From positions 1-64,000 of the forward strand of contig NZ_KE384312.1 in assembly GCF_000425145.1 (NCBI RefSeq): DNA of 64,000 nucleotides, given 5' to 3'. This DNA comes from Pedobacter glucosidilyticus DSM 23534 (lineage in GTDB: Bacteria > Bacteroidota > Bacteroidia > Sphingobacteriales > Sphingobacteriaceae). Each line of letters starts with the position of its first letter. Within the stretch, counting starts at the first letter, position 1. A program made the translations under genes and the position numbers. This document shows positions 1 to 6,942 of the stretch, in pieces. Below the pieces are notes generated by a model. The model worked only from the letters and a program-made list of their open reading frames with translations, ran no database searches and was not told the DNA's origin.

Positions 1-1
1 G

Positions 2-451
2 AGCTGCACCAAGAACAAAGCAGGCAGATTGATAGAGCGAACTGAACATGCAGAGGTCATTGAAGCCAATAAACAACGAATCGAGCTTAACAAAGAAATT
101 TACCGGAAGCGGCAGGCAATAGTAGAGCATCCCTTCGGGATCATCAAAAGGCAGTGGGATTTCTATTATATCATGACAAAGAAAACCATTAACCACGCAT
201 CAGCTGATGTAGGGCTTATCTTTACCGCCTTTAACCTGCGAAGGATATTCAATATTATTGATAAAAACCTACTGAAAGAGTACCTCAAAGTACTTGCCTT
301 GATTTTGCTGCTACAGAAGGCTTATTTTAAGCACTTATCAGCAACAATTATTTCTTATAGCATGAAAGCAAAAGTGAAAACTACAGATTTTTTAATGCGC
401 TATAATCGCTTATATTTAACTCCTGATAAGCTCGACTTTAACCTATTTTAG
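2..451 (+). CDS. IS1182-like transposase, C-terminal part (cut by window start)
   Basis: The reading frame is already open at base 2 and continues to a TAA at 449-451, so this is the 3' part of a gene that begins outside the window; the TTG at 29 is not its start. The protein carries a VEHPFGIIKRQWDF stretch followed by NHASADVGLIFTAFNLRRIFN. This is the usual C-terminal signature of DDE transposases of the IS1182 group, in which a conserved E lies just after the R-x-x-VEHPFG segment. The tail after the LRR motif is short and polar. Whether the element is intact cannot be judged, because its catalytic N-terminal part lies upstream. No terminal inverted repeat could be recognised in the 70 bases after the stop. 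Its position next to nuclease, Fic and toxin-antitoxin genes fits a mobile or accessory region. Confidence 0.75.
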   Translation, partial: SCTKNKAGRLIERTEHAEVIEANKQRIELNKEIYRKRQAIVEHPFGIIKRQWDFYYIMTKKTINHASADVGLIFTAFNLRRIFNIIDKNLLKEYLKVLALILLLQKAYFKHLSATIISYSMKAKVKTTDFLMRYNRLYLTPDKLDFNLF

Positions 452-469
452 GTTTTTAGACGGACTGAC

Positions 470-483
470 GTTACCACTAATGC
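470..483. repeat. Left member of a 14-bp inverted motif flanking the DUF262 pair
   Basis: GTTACCACTAATGC here matches the reverse complement of GCACTAGTGGTAAC at 4441-4454 at 13 of 14 positions. The two copies lie 41 bp before the first DUF262 start and 11 bp after the second DUF262 stop, so they bracket that module exactly. Similarity does not extend outward on either side. It could be the end of a mobile module or a recombination core. Confidence 0.5.
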
Positions 484-524
484 TAAAAACAACATTCCTC
501 TTCAAATAACACAATAAAGTAAGA

Positions 525-2327
525 ATGAATCTAATAGAATTAATACCCGTCGGGAAAATCATCCTGAATGATAAAACACCTGACAGAAATCCAAGATTTG
601 AACATTATCTAATTCCTTATTATCAAAGGGGCTACAGATGGGATGTAGAACACGTTTCTGCTTTGCTGGAAGACATTCATAATTTTATGCTTACTGACGA
701 AAAAAAGTATTGTTTGCAACCCATTGTATTAGTGCCAACTACCGATGAAAATGGAATAAATATTTGGGAAGTCATTGATGGACAGCAGCGATTGATTACA
801 ATGAATATCATTTTTAACTATCTCAAGCGTCCTAGATATTCTATTAAATTCGAGAAAAGGTGTAAAAGCACTACTTTTTTAGAATCACTTTCCCCAGAAT
901 CCTATAATGATGAAAGTCCGGATTTTCATTTTATGAGTCAGGCATATAAAATTGTGAAAGAATGGTTTGAAGAAAAAACTAAAAATGATGTTGGTTACAT
1001 AGATGACTTTAATTCAACCCTGACCAAAAAAGTTGAAATTATTTGGTATCAGATAGAGGAGCTAAAAGGAATTAAAGATAAAGATGAAGTTGAAAGTAAG
1101 AAGATTGACATTTTTAATCGTTTAAATATTGGCAAAATTCCATTAACCGATGCAGAACTAATCAGAGCATTACTGCTCTCAAAAATTAAACACGGCTTAA
1201 GCGACAGAGAAGCTATACTAAGGCAAGCTGAAATTTCAAACGAGTGGCACAGAATAGAAATGGAATTGAGAAATGATGAGTTTTGGTATTTTCTCAACAG
1301 CAAGCAGTTGGAAGAAACATCATCTACAATTGAATTTATTTTTAAACTAATTGCTGTCAATAACGATAAGAAATACTCAACCTACTTATGGTTTGAAAAG
1401 GAAATCAAATCAGAAAATCCTGTTGAAGAAAAAAATAATGCTATCAGGTTATGGAATCAAACCAAAGAATATTTTGGAAAACTAAAATACTGGTTTGAAA
1501 ATGATTATTTGTATCATCATATAGGGTTTGTTCTGGCTTTAGATGACAATCCTATAAAGGCAATACGCACTATCATTGAAAACTCAAATTGCACTAAGAC
1601 AGCGTTTAAAGAATGGACAATAGGCGAAGTAAAAAAGAAAGTATCCGATATTGATTTAAACAATCTTTCTTATGAAAGAGGCACAGGGGAATTGAAAAAG
1701 GTTTTTCTGTTACATAATATCGCCACATCTGTATTGACGCAAAAAGCACAAAAAAACAGATTTCCTTTCAACTTGTATAAAAAAATGGAAAGCGATGGAG
1801 GGTGGAGCATAGAGCATATTCACGCCCAAGAATCAAAAGAAATGAAAGAACAGAAAGCAATTAGAAAATGGTTGGAAGATACTTTTGAAGCAATTAAAGA
1901 CATCAAAAAAATTGATATAGAATCTGACGATGAGCAAAAAACCATATCAGTAAATGAAGATTTTAAAACGAGAATTTTAGATTTACTAAGCCAAGATAAA
2001 ATTAATGAGGAACTGTTCAATCAAATAAAAAATGACCTGATTCAAATTTTTGATTCTGAATCGGTTCACGTATTAGACAATCTTGCACTGTTGTCAGGTA
2101 AGCACAACTCTTCTTTAAACAATGCGATTTTCCCTGTAAAAAGGAGTAAAATCCTTCAATTAGAAAAAGAAGGAAAATACATCCCACTTACAACAAAAAA
2201 TGTTTTTTTAAAATATTATACCGATTCTGATTTACAACCATACTATTGGAGTAAGGCGGATAAGAAAAAGTATTATGAAGACATTGAGAAATTGTTAAAA
2301 CCATATTTAAGTCAAATAAGCAAGTAA
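525..2327 (+). CDS. DUF262/DUF1524 protein, GmrSD-like nuclease
   Basis: This 600-residue protein has the two halves expected of a GmrSD/SspE-type enzyme. The DUF262 domain shows IPYYQRGYRW at about residues 30-39 and the DGQQR nucleotide-hydrolysis motif at about 85-89. FNRLNIGKIPLTDAELIRA follows near residue 200. A C-terminal DUF1524 HNH-type nuclease domain shows EHIHAQ near residue 430 and a later DNLALL...N-x-x-L-x-N segment. Proteins of this architecture bind and cut modified phage DNA, with NTP hydrolysis by DUF262. The substrate here is unknown. The gene is followed after only 2 bp by a second DUF262 gene, so the two are surely co-transcribed. No Bacteroidota promoter is obvious in the 73 bp upstream. 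The module sits in an accessory region beside a transposase, which supports a defence role by inference. Confidence 0.8.
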   Translation: MNLIELIPVGKIILNDKTPDRNPRFEHYLIPYYQRGYRWDVEHVSALLEDIHNFMLTDEKKYCLQPIVLVPTTDENGINIWEVIDGQQRLITMNIIFNYLKRPRYSIKFEKRCKSTTFLESLSPESYNDESPDFHFMSQAYKIVKEWFEEKTKNDVGYIDDFNSTLTKKVEIIWYQIEELKGIKDKDEVESKKIDIFNRLNIGKIPLTDAELIRALLLSKIKHGLSDREAILRQAEISNEWHRIEMELRNDEFWYFLNSKQLEETSSTIEFIFKLIAVNNDKKYSTYLWFEKEIKSENPVEEKNNAIRLWNQTKEYFGKLKYWFENDYLYHHIGFVLALDDNPIKAIRTIIENSNCTKTAFKEWTIGEVKKKVSDIDLNNLSYERGTGELKKVFLLHNIATSVLTQKAQKNRFPFNLYKKMESDGGWSIEHIHAQESKEMKEQKAIRKWLEDTFEAIKDIKKIDIESDDEQKTISVNEDFKTRILDLLSQDKINEELFNQIKNDLIQIFDSESVHVLDNLALLSGKHNSSLNNAIFPVKRSKILQLEKEGKYIPLTTKNVFLKYYTDSDLQPYYWSKADKKKYYEDIEKLLKPYLSQISK

Positions 2328-2329
2328 CT

Positions 2330-4429
2330 ATGAGTAATAAATTTACTTTCTGGGAATTATGTAATACGTACAATAAAATTGAAGTGCCAATTATTCAAAG
2401 AGACTATGCACAAGGTAGAAATACTGCTGATGTGGAGAAATTGAGAAATAAGTTTGTAAATGATTATTTAATCAAGTCTATAGTGTCTGATGAAAAAATT
2501 GAATTGGATTTTGTCTATGGTTCAATTTTAACCGAGTTAAAGGAAGATGAAAAACAAAAAATTTTCATTCCATTAGACGGTCAACAAAGACTTACAACGC
2601 TGTTTCTTCTTCATTTTTTTATAGCAATTAAAGAGAATCGTCTTGCTAAAATAAAAGATGTACTATTAAGGTTTACCTATGAAACACGACCTTCTGCTCA
2701 CGATTTTTGCAAATTACTATTAGGTGTGGAAACAATTGATAATTTATCTGAAATCAAAAATGAAATAGAAGATTCGGTTTGGTTTAATGAAGAATGGAAA
2801 CACGACCCAACTGTTTCGGGTATGCTGAATATGTTAGATACATTTGCTAACAACGAAGTTCTATTAAAAGCTCCAATAGGGCTTTTAGACCAATTAATTG
2901 GGGATAATAGTGATTTAGTAACTTTTTATTTTACCGATTTAGACCAATTCGGGTTAACTGAGAACCTTTACATTAGAATGAACGCAAGGGGTAAGATGCT
3001 CACGGAATTTGAAAATTTTAAATCTGAATTTTCAAAGATTATCAGGTACAATCATTCATTATTAGAGGTAGTAAAGGACAAAATTGAATACGAATGGGTG
3101 GACAATTTATGGGATTATAGGGCTTCGAATTCTTTTATCATCGATAGTCCTTTTATGGCATATTTAAGTTTTTTGACCGAGATGCTGTATTTTAAGGATG
3201 CGAAGTTTAGAGCAGAATCCTACGAAAGCGACTTTTTAGATTTCAGAGTTCTTAGAGAAGTGTACTCAAAGGAAGAAAACTTAAAATTTCTGATATTTTC
3301 GTTTGATTATATTAAAGAGGTTAAGGAATTTAACCAAGCCATATTATGGGAAGGTGAGTCTTTGCATAGTATTCTAAAATCCATACTAAGCAACAAACGA
3401 GATACAAACGAGCTGTTTATTTATTTCTCAACACTTTTGTACAGTTTTGATAAGAAGCCAAAGGTCAATTTATTAGATTTTATAAGAGTAGTTAGGAACT
3501 TAATTGAAAATACTCCAGATAACTCAAGACGTGAATGGCCAAGGCTAATATCATCATTGAAAAATCTTATTGCAGATGAAAATGTTTATTCGGTATTATT
3601 TGAGTTGAAAGATGAAAATAAATTGCAAGGATTTAATGTTGACCAGAGAAAAGAAGAAGTTTTTAAAGCAAAGTTGATACAGGAATTTAGTGGTTTTAAA
3701 AGCTTGCTATTTGAAATAGAAGACAGCAAAAATTTTAAAGGAAATATTGCGAATATTTTAAAAATACCATTTGTTGATTCAGAGGAAAATTTCAAAGACT
3801 ATGAACTAGAATCAATTGTTTACGAGGAAAAACAGTTAAAGGTGCTAGGTTTAACTTTTGAAGGTTATAAAGAAATTTCAAAGCAAGATTTTAATCCAAT
3901 TTGGGGTAATTTTTTAAATACAACGCTTTACACTCAAACTTATGAATCACGTTTGGTCTATTCTGGATTATTTAAAAAACATCCAGCAATTCTATTGTTT
4001 GCTAAAAGGTTTGCCAAATCCAAATTATCCTTGCTGGATTACATTAAAAAAATTCAAAAAGAATTTATTTTATCATTAGCGAAAAAATTCAATGACTTCT
4101 CAGAGATTAAACGAGTTAAAGACCAGCTCTTTCTTTACTACATCATAAGTGAAAGAATTTATAATCAAACTTATATTCAATTCTTTAAAAACCATAATTT
4201 TAATTTCGGATGGCTTGCAAAGGAAACTGGATATAAATCACTTTTCACAAATGGCATAGAAGGTTGTCAATATTTTCAATCAACAAATCCAATTTTTCAA
4301 ACTTATAACCAACAGTTCAGATATAATCTTGGGCTAAATGAAAACAACACTTTGGATATAGAAGTAATCGGGGGTAATAAAAAAAGAAACCCTTTTGAAT
4401 TAATTTTGAATTGGGCAAATGGAGAATAA
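2330..4429 (+). CDS. DUF262 protein without a recognisable nuclease domain
   Basis: A 699-residue partner of the preceding gene, starting 2 bp after its stop. The DUF262 hallmarks are present: VPIIQRDYAQGR at about residues 19-30, LDGQQRLTTLF near 83, and IRMNARGKMLTEFENFKS near 220, the GmrS-like helix. No EHI-x-x-Q DUF1524 motif is found in the remaining 450 residues, which are rich in K, E and aromatic residues and end in NWANGE. The pair is therefore asymmetric: one protein has DUF262 plus nuclease, the other DUF262 plus a long unassigned C-terminal region. A plausible reading is that this subunit recognises DNA or regulates the partner's nuclease, but nothing in the sequence proves that. 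Stand-alone DUF262 proteins are common in defence islands. Confidence 0.7.
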   Translation: MSNKFTFWELCNTYNKIEVPIIQRDYAQGRNTADVEKLRNKFVNDYLIKSIVSDEKIELDFVYGSILTELKEDEKQKIFIPLDGQQRLTTLFLLHFFIAIKENRLAKIKDVLLRFTYETRPSAHDFCKLLLGVETIDNLSEIKNEIEDSVWFNEEWKHDPTVSGMLNMLDTFANNEVLLKAPIGLLDQLIGDNSDLVTFYFTDLDQFGLTENLYIRMNARGKMLTEFENFKSEFSKIIRYNHSLLEVVKDKIEYEWVDNLWDYRASNSFIIDSPFMAYLSFLTEMLYFKDAKFRAESYESDFLDFRVLREVYSKEENLKFLIFSFDYIKEVKEFNQAILWEGESLHSILKSILSNKRDTNELFIYFSTLLYSFDKKPKVNLLDFIRVVRNLIENTPDNSRREWPRLISSLKNLIADENVYSVLFELKDENKLQGFNVDQRKEEVFKAKLIQEFSGFKSLLFEIEDSKNFKGNIANILKIPFVDSEENFKDYELESIVYEEKQLKVLGLTFEGYKEISKQDFNPIWGNFLNTTLYTQTYESRLVYSGLFKKHPAILLFAKRFAKSKLSLLDYIKKIQKEFILSLAKKFNDFSEIKRVKDQLFLYYIISERIYNQTYIQFFKNHNFNFGWLAKETGYKSLFTNGIEGCQYFQSTNPIFQTYNQQFRYNLGLNENNTLDIEVIGGNKKRNPFELILNWANGE

Positions 4430-4440
4430 ATTGAAAGGAA

Positions 4441-4454
4441 GCACTAGTGGTAAC
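4441..4454. repeat. Right member of the 14-bp inverted motif
   Basis: GCACTAGTGGTAAC is the reverse complement, with one mismatch, of the motif at 470-483 on the other side of the DUF262 pair. It is directly followed by a 23-base motif (4451-4473) that recurs at 6835-6857 after the toxin gene. Confidence 0.5.
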
Positions 4455-4473
4455 AGGCGTAACTGTTGCACAA
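4451..4473. repeat. AACAG-n-C-n-TAACTGTTG motif, copy 1
   Basis: This 23-base stretch aligns without gaps to 6835-6857, with 17 identities including the core TAACTGTTG. Five of the six differences are transitions. It can fold weakly through AACAG and CTGTT. It lies just after the DUF262 module. Confidence 0.45.
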
Positions 4474-4660
4474 CTCACTAAAAAGTTATATAAAATCATT
4501 TTATTAAGTAAAGAAACGTTATTTAAAGCTGATATAAGCTAGGCTCATTTTTTTTGGTGTTTTATTGTTTGTAAAAAAAGCGAGTCTCTAAAAGGCTCAT
4601 TTTAGTTCAGATATAAAGGGTTTAAGAAATTAAGTTTGATATACTAAACTCGAACCAATA

Positions 4661-4695
4661 AAAACCACGAGATTTATCTAAAACCTCGTGGTTTT
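4661..4695 (+). terminator. Intrinsic terminator with no gene in front of it
   Basis: An 11-bp perfect stem (4661-4671 with 4685-4695) with a 13-base loop is preceded by A residues and followed by a T-rich run, so it could work in both directions. It lies 39 bp before the Fic start, and the nearest upstream gene ends more than 230 bp away. Confidence 0.6.
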
Positions 4696-4733
4696 TATTT
4701 ATCTTTAAGTTCTCAAAATATTTTGAATCTAAA

Positions 4734-6032
4734 ATGATTGAACAAGCGCCACAAATTGAAAAAACAGACCAAACTATACCACTCATGGTTAAGTTTCAGA
4801 TGGATGGAAATCTACAGAAAATACAAGATGAATATTTATATTGGGACATTATAAAATATAAAGCTAAAGACTGTACTCCTATAGAACTGTGGAGTGCAAT
4901 AAAGCTATTTCGATTTCTGAGAAGAAAAGAACTTAAATTTCATTCGTTTAAGTTTCATTATGTAGTAACAGATTATATTCAAAAATCCTTACATCAATTT
5001 GATATGCATATTGGTGGAACATTGGGCAGTAATATCGGTATTGCTGAAACTGATAAGACTAAGTTTATGATGAGCTCTATAATGGAAGAGGCTATTTCTA
5101 GTAGCCAAATGGAAGGAGCTAATACTACTAGAAAAAAGGCTAAAGAAATGATTCAGCAAGAGAAAAAGCCTAAAAACAAATCTGAGCAAATGATTTTGAA
5201 CAATTTCATTACTATGAAACATATTGTTCAACAAAAAAGTGAAGATTTGACAGCAGAGAATTTGTTATACATTCATAAACTAATAACCAGTAATACATTA
5301 GATGATAAAGATGATGAAGGAAAATTCAGAGAAAACGATGATGTACATGTAGTAAATCATGTTCATAGTGAGATTGTACACACACCTCCTTTAAAATCTG
5401 ATCTTAAAAAACTCATAGATGACCTATGTCTGTTTTTCAATACTGACACCGAAGAATTTATCCACCCTATAATTAAAGGATGTATTATTCATTTTATGAT
5501 TGGCTGGATACATCCTTTTACAGATGGAAATGGGCGTACTGCAAGGGCTGTATTTTATTGGTATATGCTTAAAAAGGGATATTGGCTAACGGAATATTTG
5601 TCTATTTCAAGAATTATCAAAGATTCCAAATCACAATATGAAAAAGCATACCTCTATTCGGAAATAGATGAAAATGATTTGACTTACTTCATTACCTATC
5701 ATATTAGAACGATGGAAAAAGCATTTGATGCATTGAAAGAGTATATCAACCGAAAACAGAAAGAAGTGTTCCAAGCTGCGAAGTTTATGAAAATACCGGG
5801 AGTAAATGATAGAATGGCACAAATTTTAAAAATAATACACGATGACCCAGACAGAATTCTAAACGCTAAAGAAATGGAATCAAGATTCAATGTGTCAAAC
5901 TTTACTGCAAGAACAGATTTAAAATCATTAGTTGAATTAGGTTTTTTAGAAATCATCCAAGTGAACAAGCAAAAACAAAACTTTTTAAAATCTTCAACAT
6001 TTGAAAACACATTGACAAGATACAAATTATAA
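4734..6032 (+). CDS. Fic-domain protein with N-terminal inhibitory helix and winged helix
   Basis: The 432-residue protein contains the full Fic signature HPFTDGNGR at residues 260-268, with the catalytic His and the Gly-Asn-Gly-Arg phosphate loop, so it should be active in transferring AMP or another nucleotide part to a target hydroxyl. An inhibitory-helix motif of the (S/T)xxxE(G/N) type is seen as SSQMEG at 123-128. This makes it a self-restrained, class II-like Fic protein. The last 70 residues (NAKEMESRFNVSNFTARTDLKSLVELGFLEI) look like a winged-helix domain. The ATG at 4734 is the natural start. It stands alone: no small antitoxin gene precedes it, as expected if inhibition is built in. 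Proteins with this layout occur widely in Bacteroidota, and their targets are mostly unknown. Confidence 0.85.
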   Translation: MIEQAPQIEKTDQTIPLMVKFQMDGNLQKIQDEYLYWDIIKYKAKDCTPIELWSAIKLFRFLRRKELKFHSFKFHYVVTDYIQKSLHQFDMHIGGTLGSNIGIAETDKTKFMMSSIMEEAISSSQMEGANTTRKKAKEMIQQEKKPKNKSEQMILNNFITMKHIVQQKSEDLTAENLLYIHKLITSNTLDDKDDEGKFRENDDVHVVNHVHSEIVHTPPLKSDLKKLIDDLCLFFNTDTEEFIHPIIKGCIIHFMIGWIHPFTDGNGRTARAVFYWYMLKKGYWLTEYLSISRIIKDSKSQYEKAYLYSEIDENDLTYFITYHIRTMEKAFDALKEYINRKQKEVFQAAKFMKIPGVNDRMAQILKIIHDDPDRILNAKEMESRFNVSNFTARTDLKSLVELGFLEIIQVNKQKQNFLKSSTFENTLTRYKL

Positions 6033-6127
6033 TTCATTCATCGTAATTAGAATATAATCTAACGAGTAGTTTACGTTTTGCAAAATCTAAGACACCGTTA
6101 AAATGGAAGCTGTACGGATTTTATTTG

Positions 6128-6135
6128 TATATTTG
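6128..6135 (+). promoter_or_regulatory. Possible -7 box of the toxin-antitoxin operon
   Basis: TATATTTG matches the Bacteroidota -7 consensus TAnnTTTG. It lies 19 bp before the chosen ATG at 6155, so transcription would start between them. No convincing TTG is seen at the -33 position, so support is partial. Its position argues against the in-frame TTG at 6125 as a start codon. Confidence 0.35.
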
Positions 6136-6154
6136 TACGTATGATAAAAATGTT

Positions 6155-6406
6155 ATGGATGCTAAATTAACGTTGAAACTAAATCAAGAAATAATTGAGA
6201 AAGCGAAAATTTATGCTTCTCAAAAAAAAGTTAGTTTATCAAGAATCATTGAAAACTACTTAAACTCCTTAACTAATGATGCTAAGAATGATCGTTCAAT
6301 AGAAATCTCTCCATTTGTAAAAAGTTTGAGTTCGGGTAAAAAAATACCGACCGACTTGGATTATAAAAAAGAGTATTCAGAACATCTTATGAACAAATAC
6401 AAATGA
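6155..6406 (+). CDS. DUF6364-type antitoxin
   Basis: An 83-residue protein starting MDAKLTLKLNQEIIEKAKIYA, the typical opening of the small DUF6364 family: a short beta strand, then a ribbon-helix-helix-like fold (VSLSRIIENYLNSL). The first residues should form the DNA-binding strand and the C-terminal 30 residues should wrap the toxin. The ATG at 6155 is preferred over the in-frame TTG at 6125, because family members begin with this motif and a likely -7 box overlaps the longer version. The stop overlaps the start of the PIN toxin gene by 4 bp (ATGA), the usual arrangement for translationally coupled toxin-antitoxin pairs. Autoregulation at the promoter is likely by family analogy. Confidence 0.75.
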   Translation: MDAKLTLKLNQEIIEKAKIYASQKKVSLSRIIENYLNSLTNDAKNDRSIEISPFVKSLSSGKKIPTDLDYKKEYSEHLMNKYK

Positions 6407-6819
6407 GTAAAAGGGTTTATTTAGATACTAACGTAATACTTGATCTGCTTGGTGAAAGAGAACCGTTTTATTATTCAATTGCTCAGGTTGCAACATTGGC
6501 TGATCAGAAGAAACTACAAATAATTGTTTCTCCTATTTCATTTGCTACTGTAAACTATTTTCTTTCAAAGTTTGAAGGAATTTTAGTTGCTAAAGATAAA
6601 TTGAGAAAATTTAAAGTTCTTTGTGAAATCTCTAGCATAGATGAAACTATCATTGAAAAAGGGTTAAACTCTAATTTTGAAGATTTTGAGGATGCTTTAC
6701 AATATTTTTGCGCTGTTGATTCTGGATGTGAAGTTATCATAACTAGAAATGCAAAAGATTTCAAAAACTCTTTACTTCCGGTAATGTCAGCAGAAGAATT
6801 TATAAAAAGTATCTCTTAA
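6403..6819 (+). CDS. PIN-domain toxin (VapC-like ribonuclease)
   Basis: A 138-residue single-domain PIN protein. The acidic residues expected of the metal site are present: D8 in YLDTNVILDLL, the pair in NFEDFEDALQY, and D in ITRNAKDF. It should therefore be a Mg-dependent endoribonuclease that arrests translation when free of its antitoxin. It overlaps the upstream antitoxin gene by 4 bp. The spacing of motifs (a conserved N-x-x-x-D-x-L at the start, a late T-R-N-x-x-D-F) is that of bacterial PIN toxins, rather than of the ribosome-biogenesis or DNA-repair branches. The RNA target cannot be read from sequence. Confidence 0.8.
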   Translation: MSKRVYLDTNVILDLLGEREPFYYSIAQVATLADQKKLQIIVSPISFATVNYFLSKFEGILVAKDKLRKFKVLCEISSIDETIIEKGLNSNFEDFEDALQYFCAVDSGCEVIITRNAKDFKNSLLPVMSAEEFIKSIS

Positions 6820-6832
6820 AAGTAAGACTCCG

Positions 6833-6857
6833 CACAACAGTCATAACTGTTGTGTAA
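6833..6857. repeat. Hairpin after the toxin gene; copy 2 of the TAACTGTTG motif
   Basis: CACAACAGT (6833-6841) and ACTGTTGTG (6846-6854) form a perfect 9-bp stem with a 4-base loop. No T-run follows directly, so it is not a good intrinsic terminator. Bases 6835-6857 align with 4451-4473 after the DUF262 module, which suggests a shared mobile or recombination end. Confidence 0.5.
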
Positions 6858-6942
6858 GCTCCCTCGTTTTTCAGACCTACTAAATTAGAACTATAGCCGC
6901 AGCTTAGCGAGGCTATTGTAAACATAGCAAAAAAGCACCTTT

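Larger units (their letters stand above)
4430..4733. other. 304-bp gap: module end motif, hairpins and an orphan terminator
   Basis: No protein-coding gene is visible. From left to right the gap holds the right inverted motif (4441-4454), an adjoining AACAG...CTGTT hairpin (4452-4467), two copies of AGGCTCATTTT (4541-4551 and 4592-4602), and a strong terminator at 4661-4695. The terminator has no annotated gene ending in front of it, so the stretch 4475-4660 is either decayed sequence or a small transcript. Confidence 0.5.

Noticed and set aside
1049-1360. Open frame on the minus strand inside the DUF262 gene
   Set aside because: Low-complexity Ser/Leu/Ile protein in antisense of a clear gene, with no family motif. 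The same applies to other antisense frames over uvrC, pgi, atpH, the LacI genes and the lyases.
470-4474. Standard integron cassette with attC site
   Set aside because: The flanking bases do not match the GTTRRRY/RYYYAAC cores, no long attC-like fold was found, and no integrase gene is in the window. Kept only as an inverted motif.
6125-6154. Longer N-terminus for the antitoxin from TTG at 6125
   Set aside because: The extra ten residues are not in the family pattern, and the likely -7 box at 6128-6135 lies inside them.
6832-6859. Terminator of the toxin-antitoxin operon
   Set aside because: The stem is strong but no T-run follows, and it resembles the motif after the DUF262 module, so a border repeat is the better reading.
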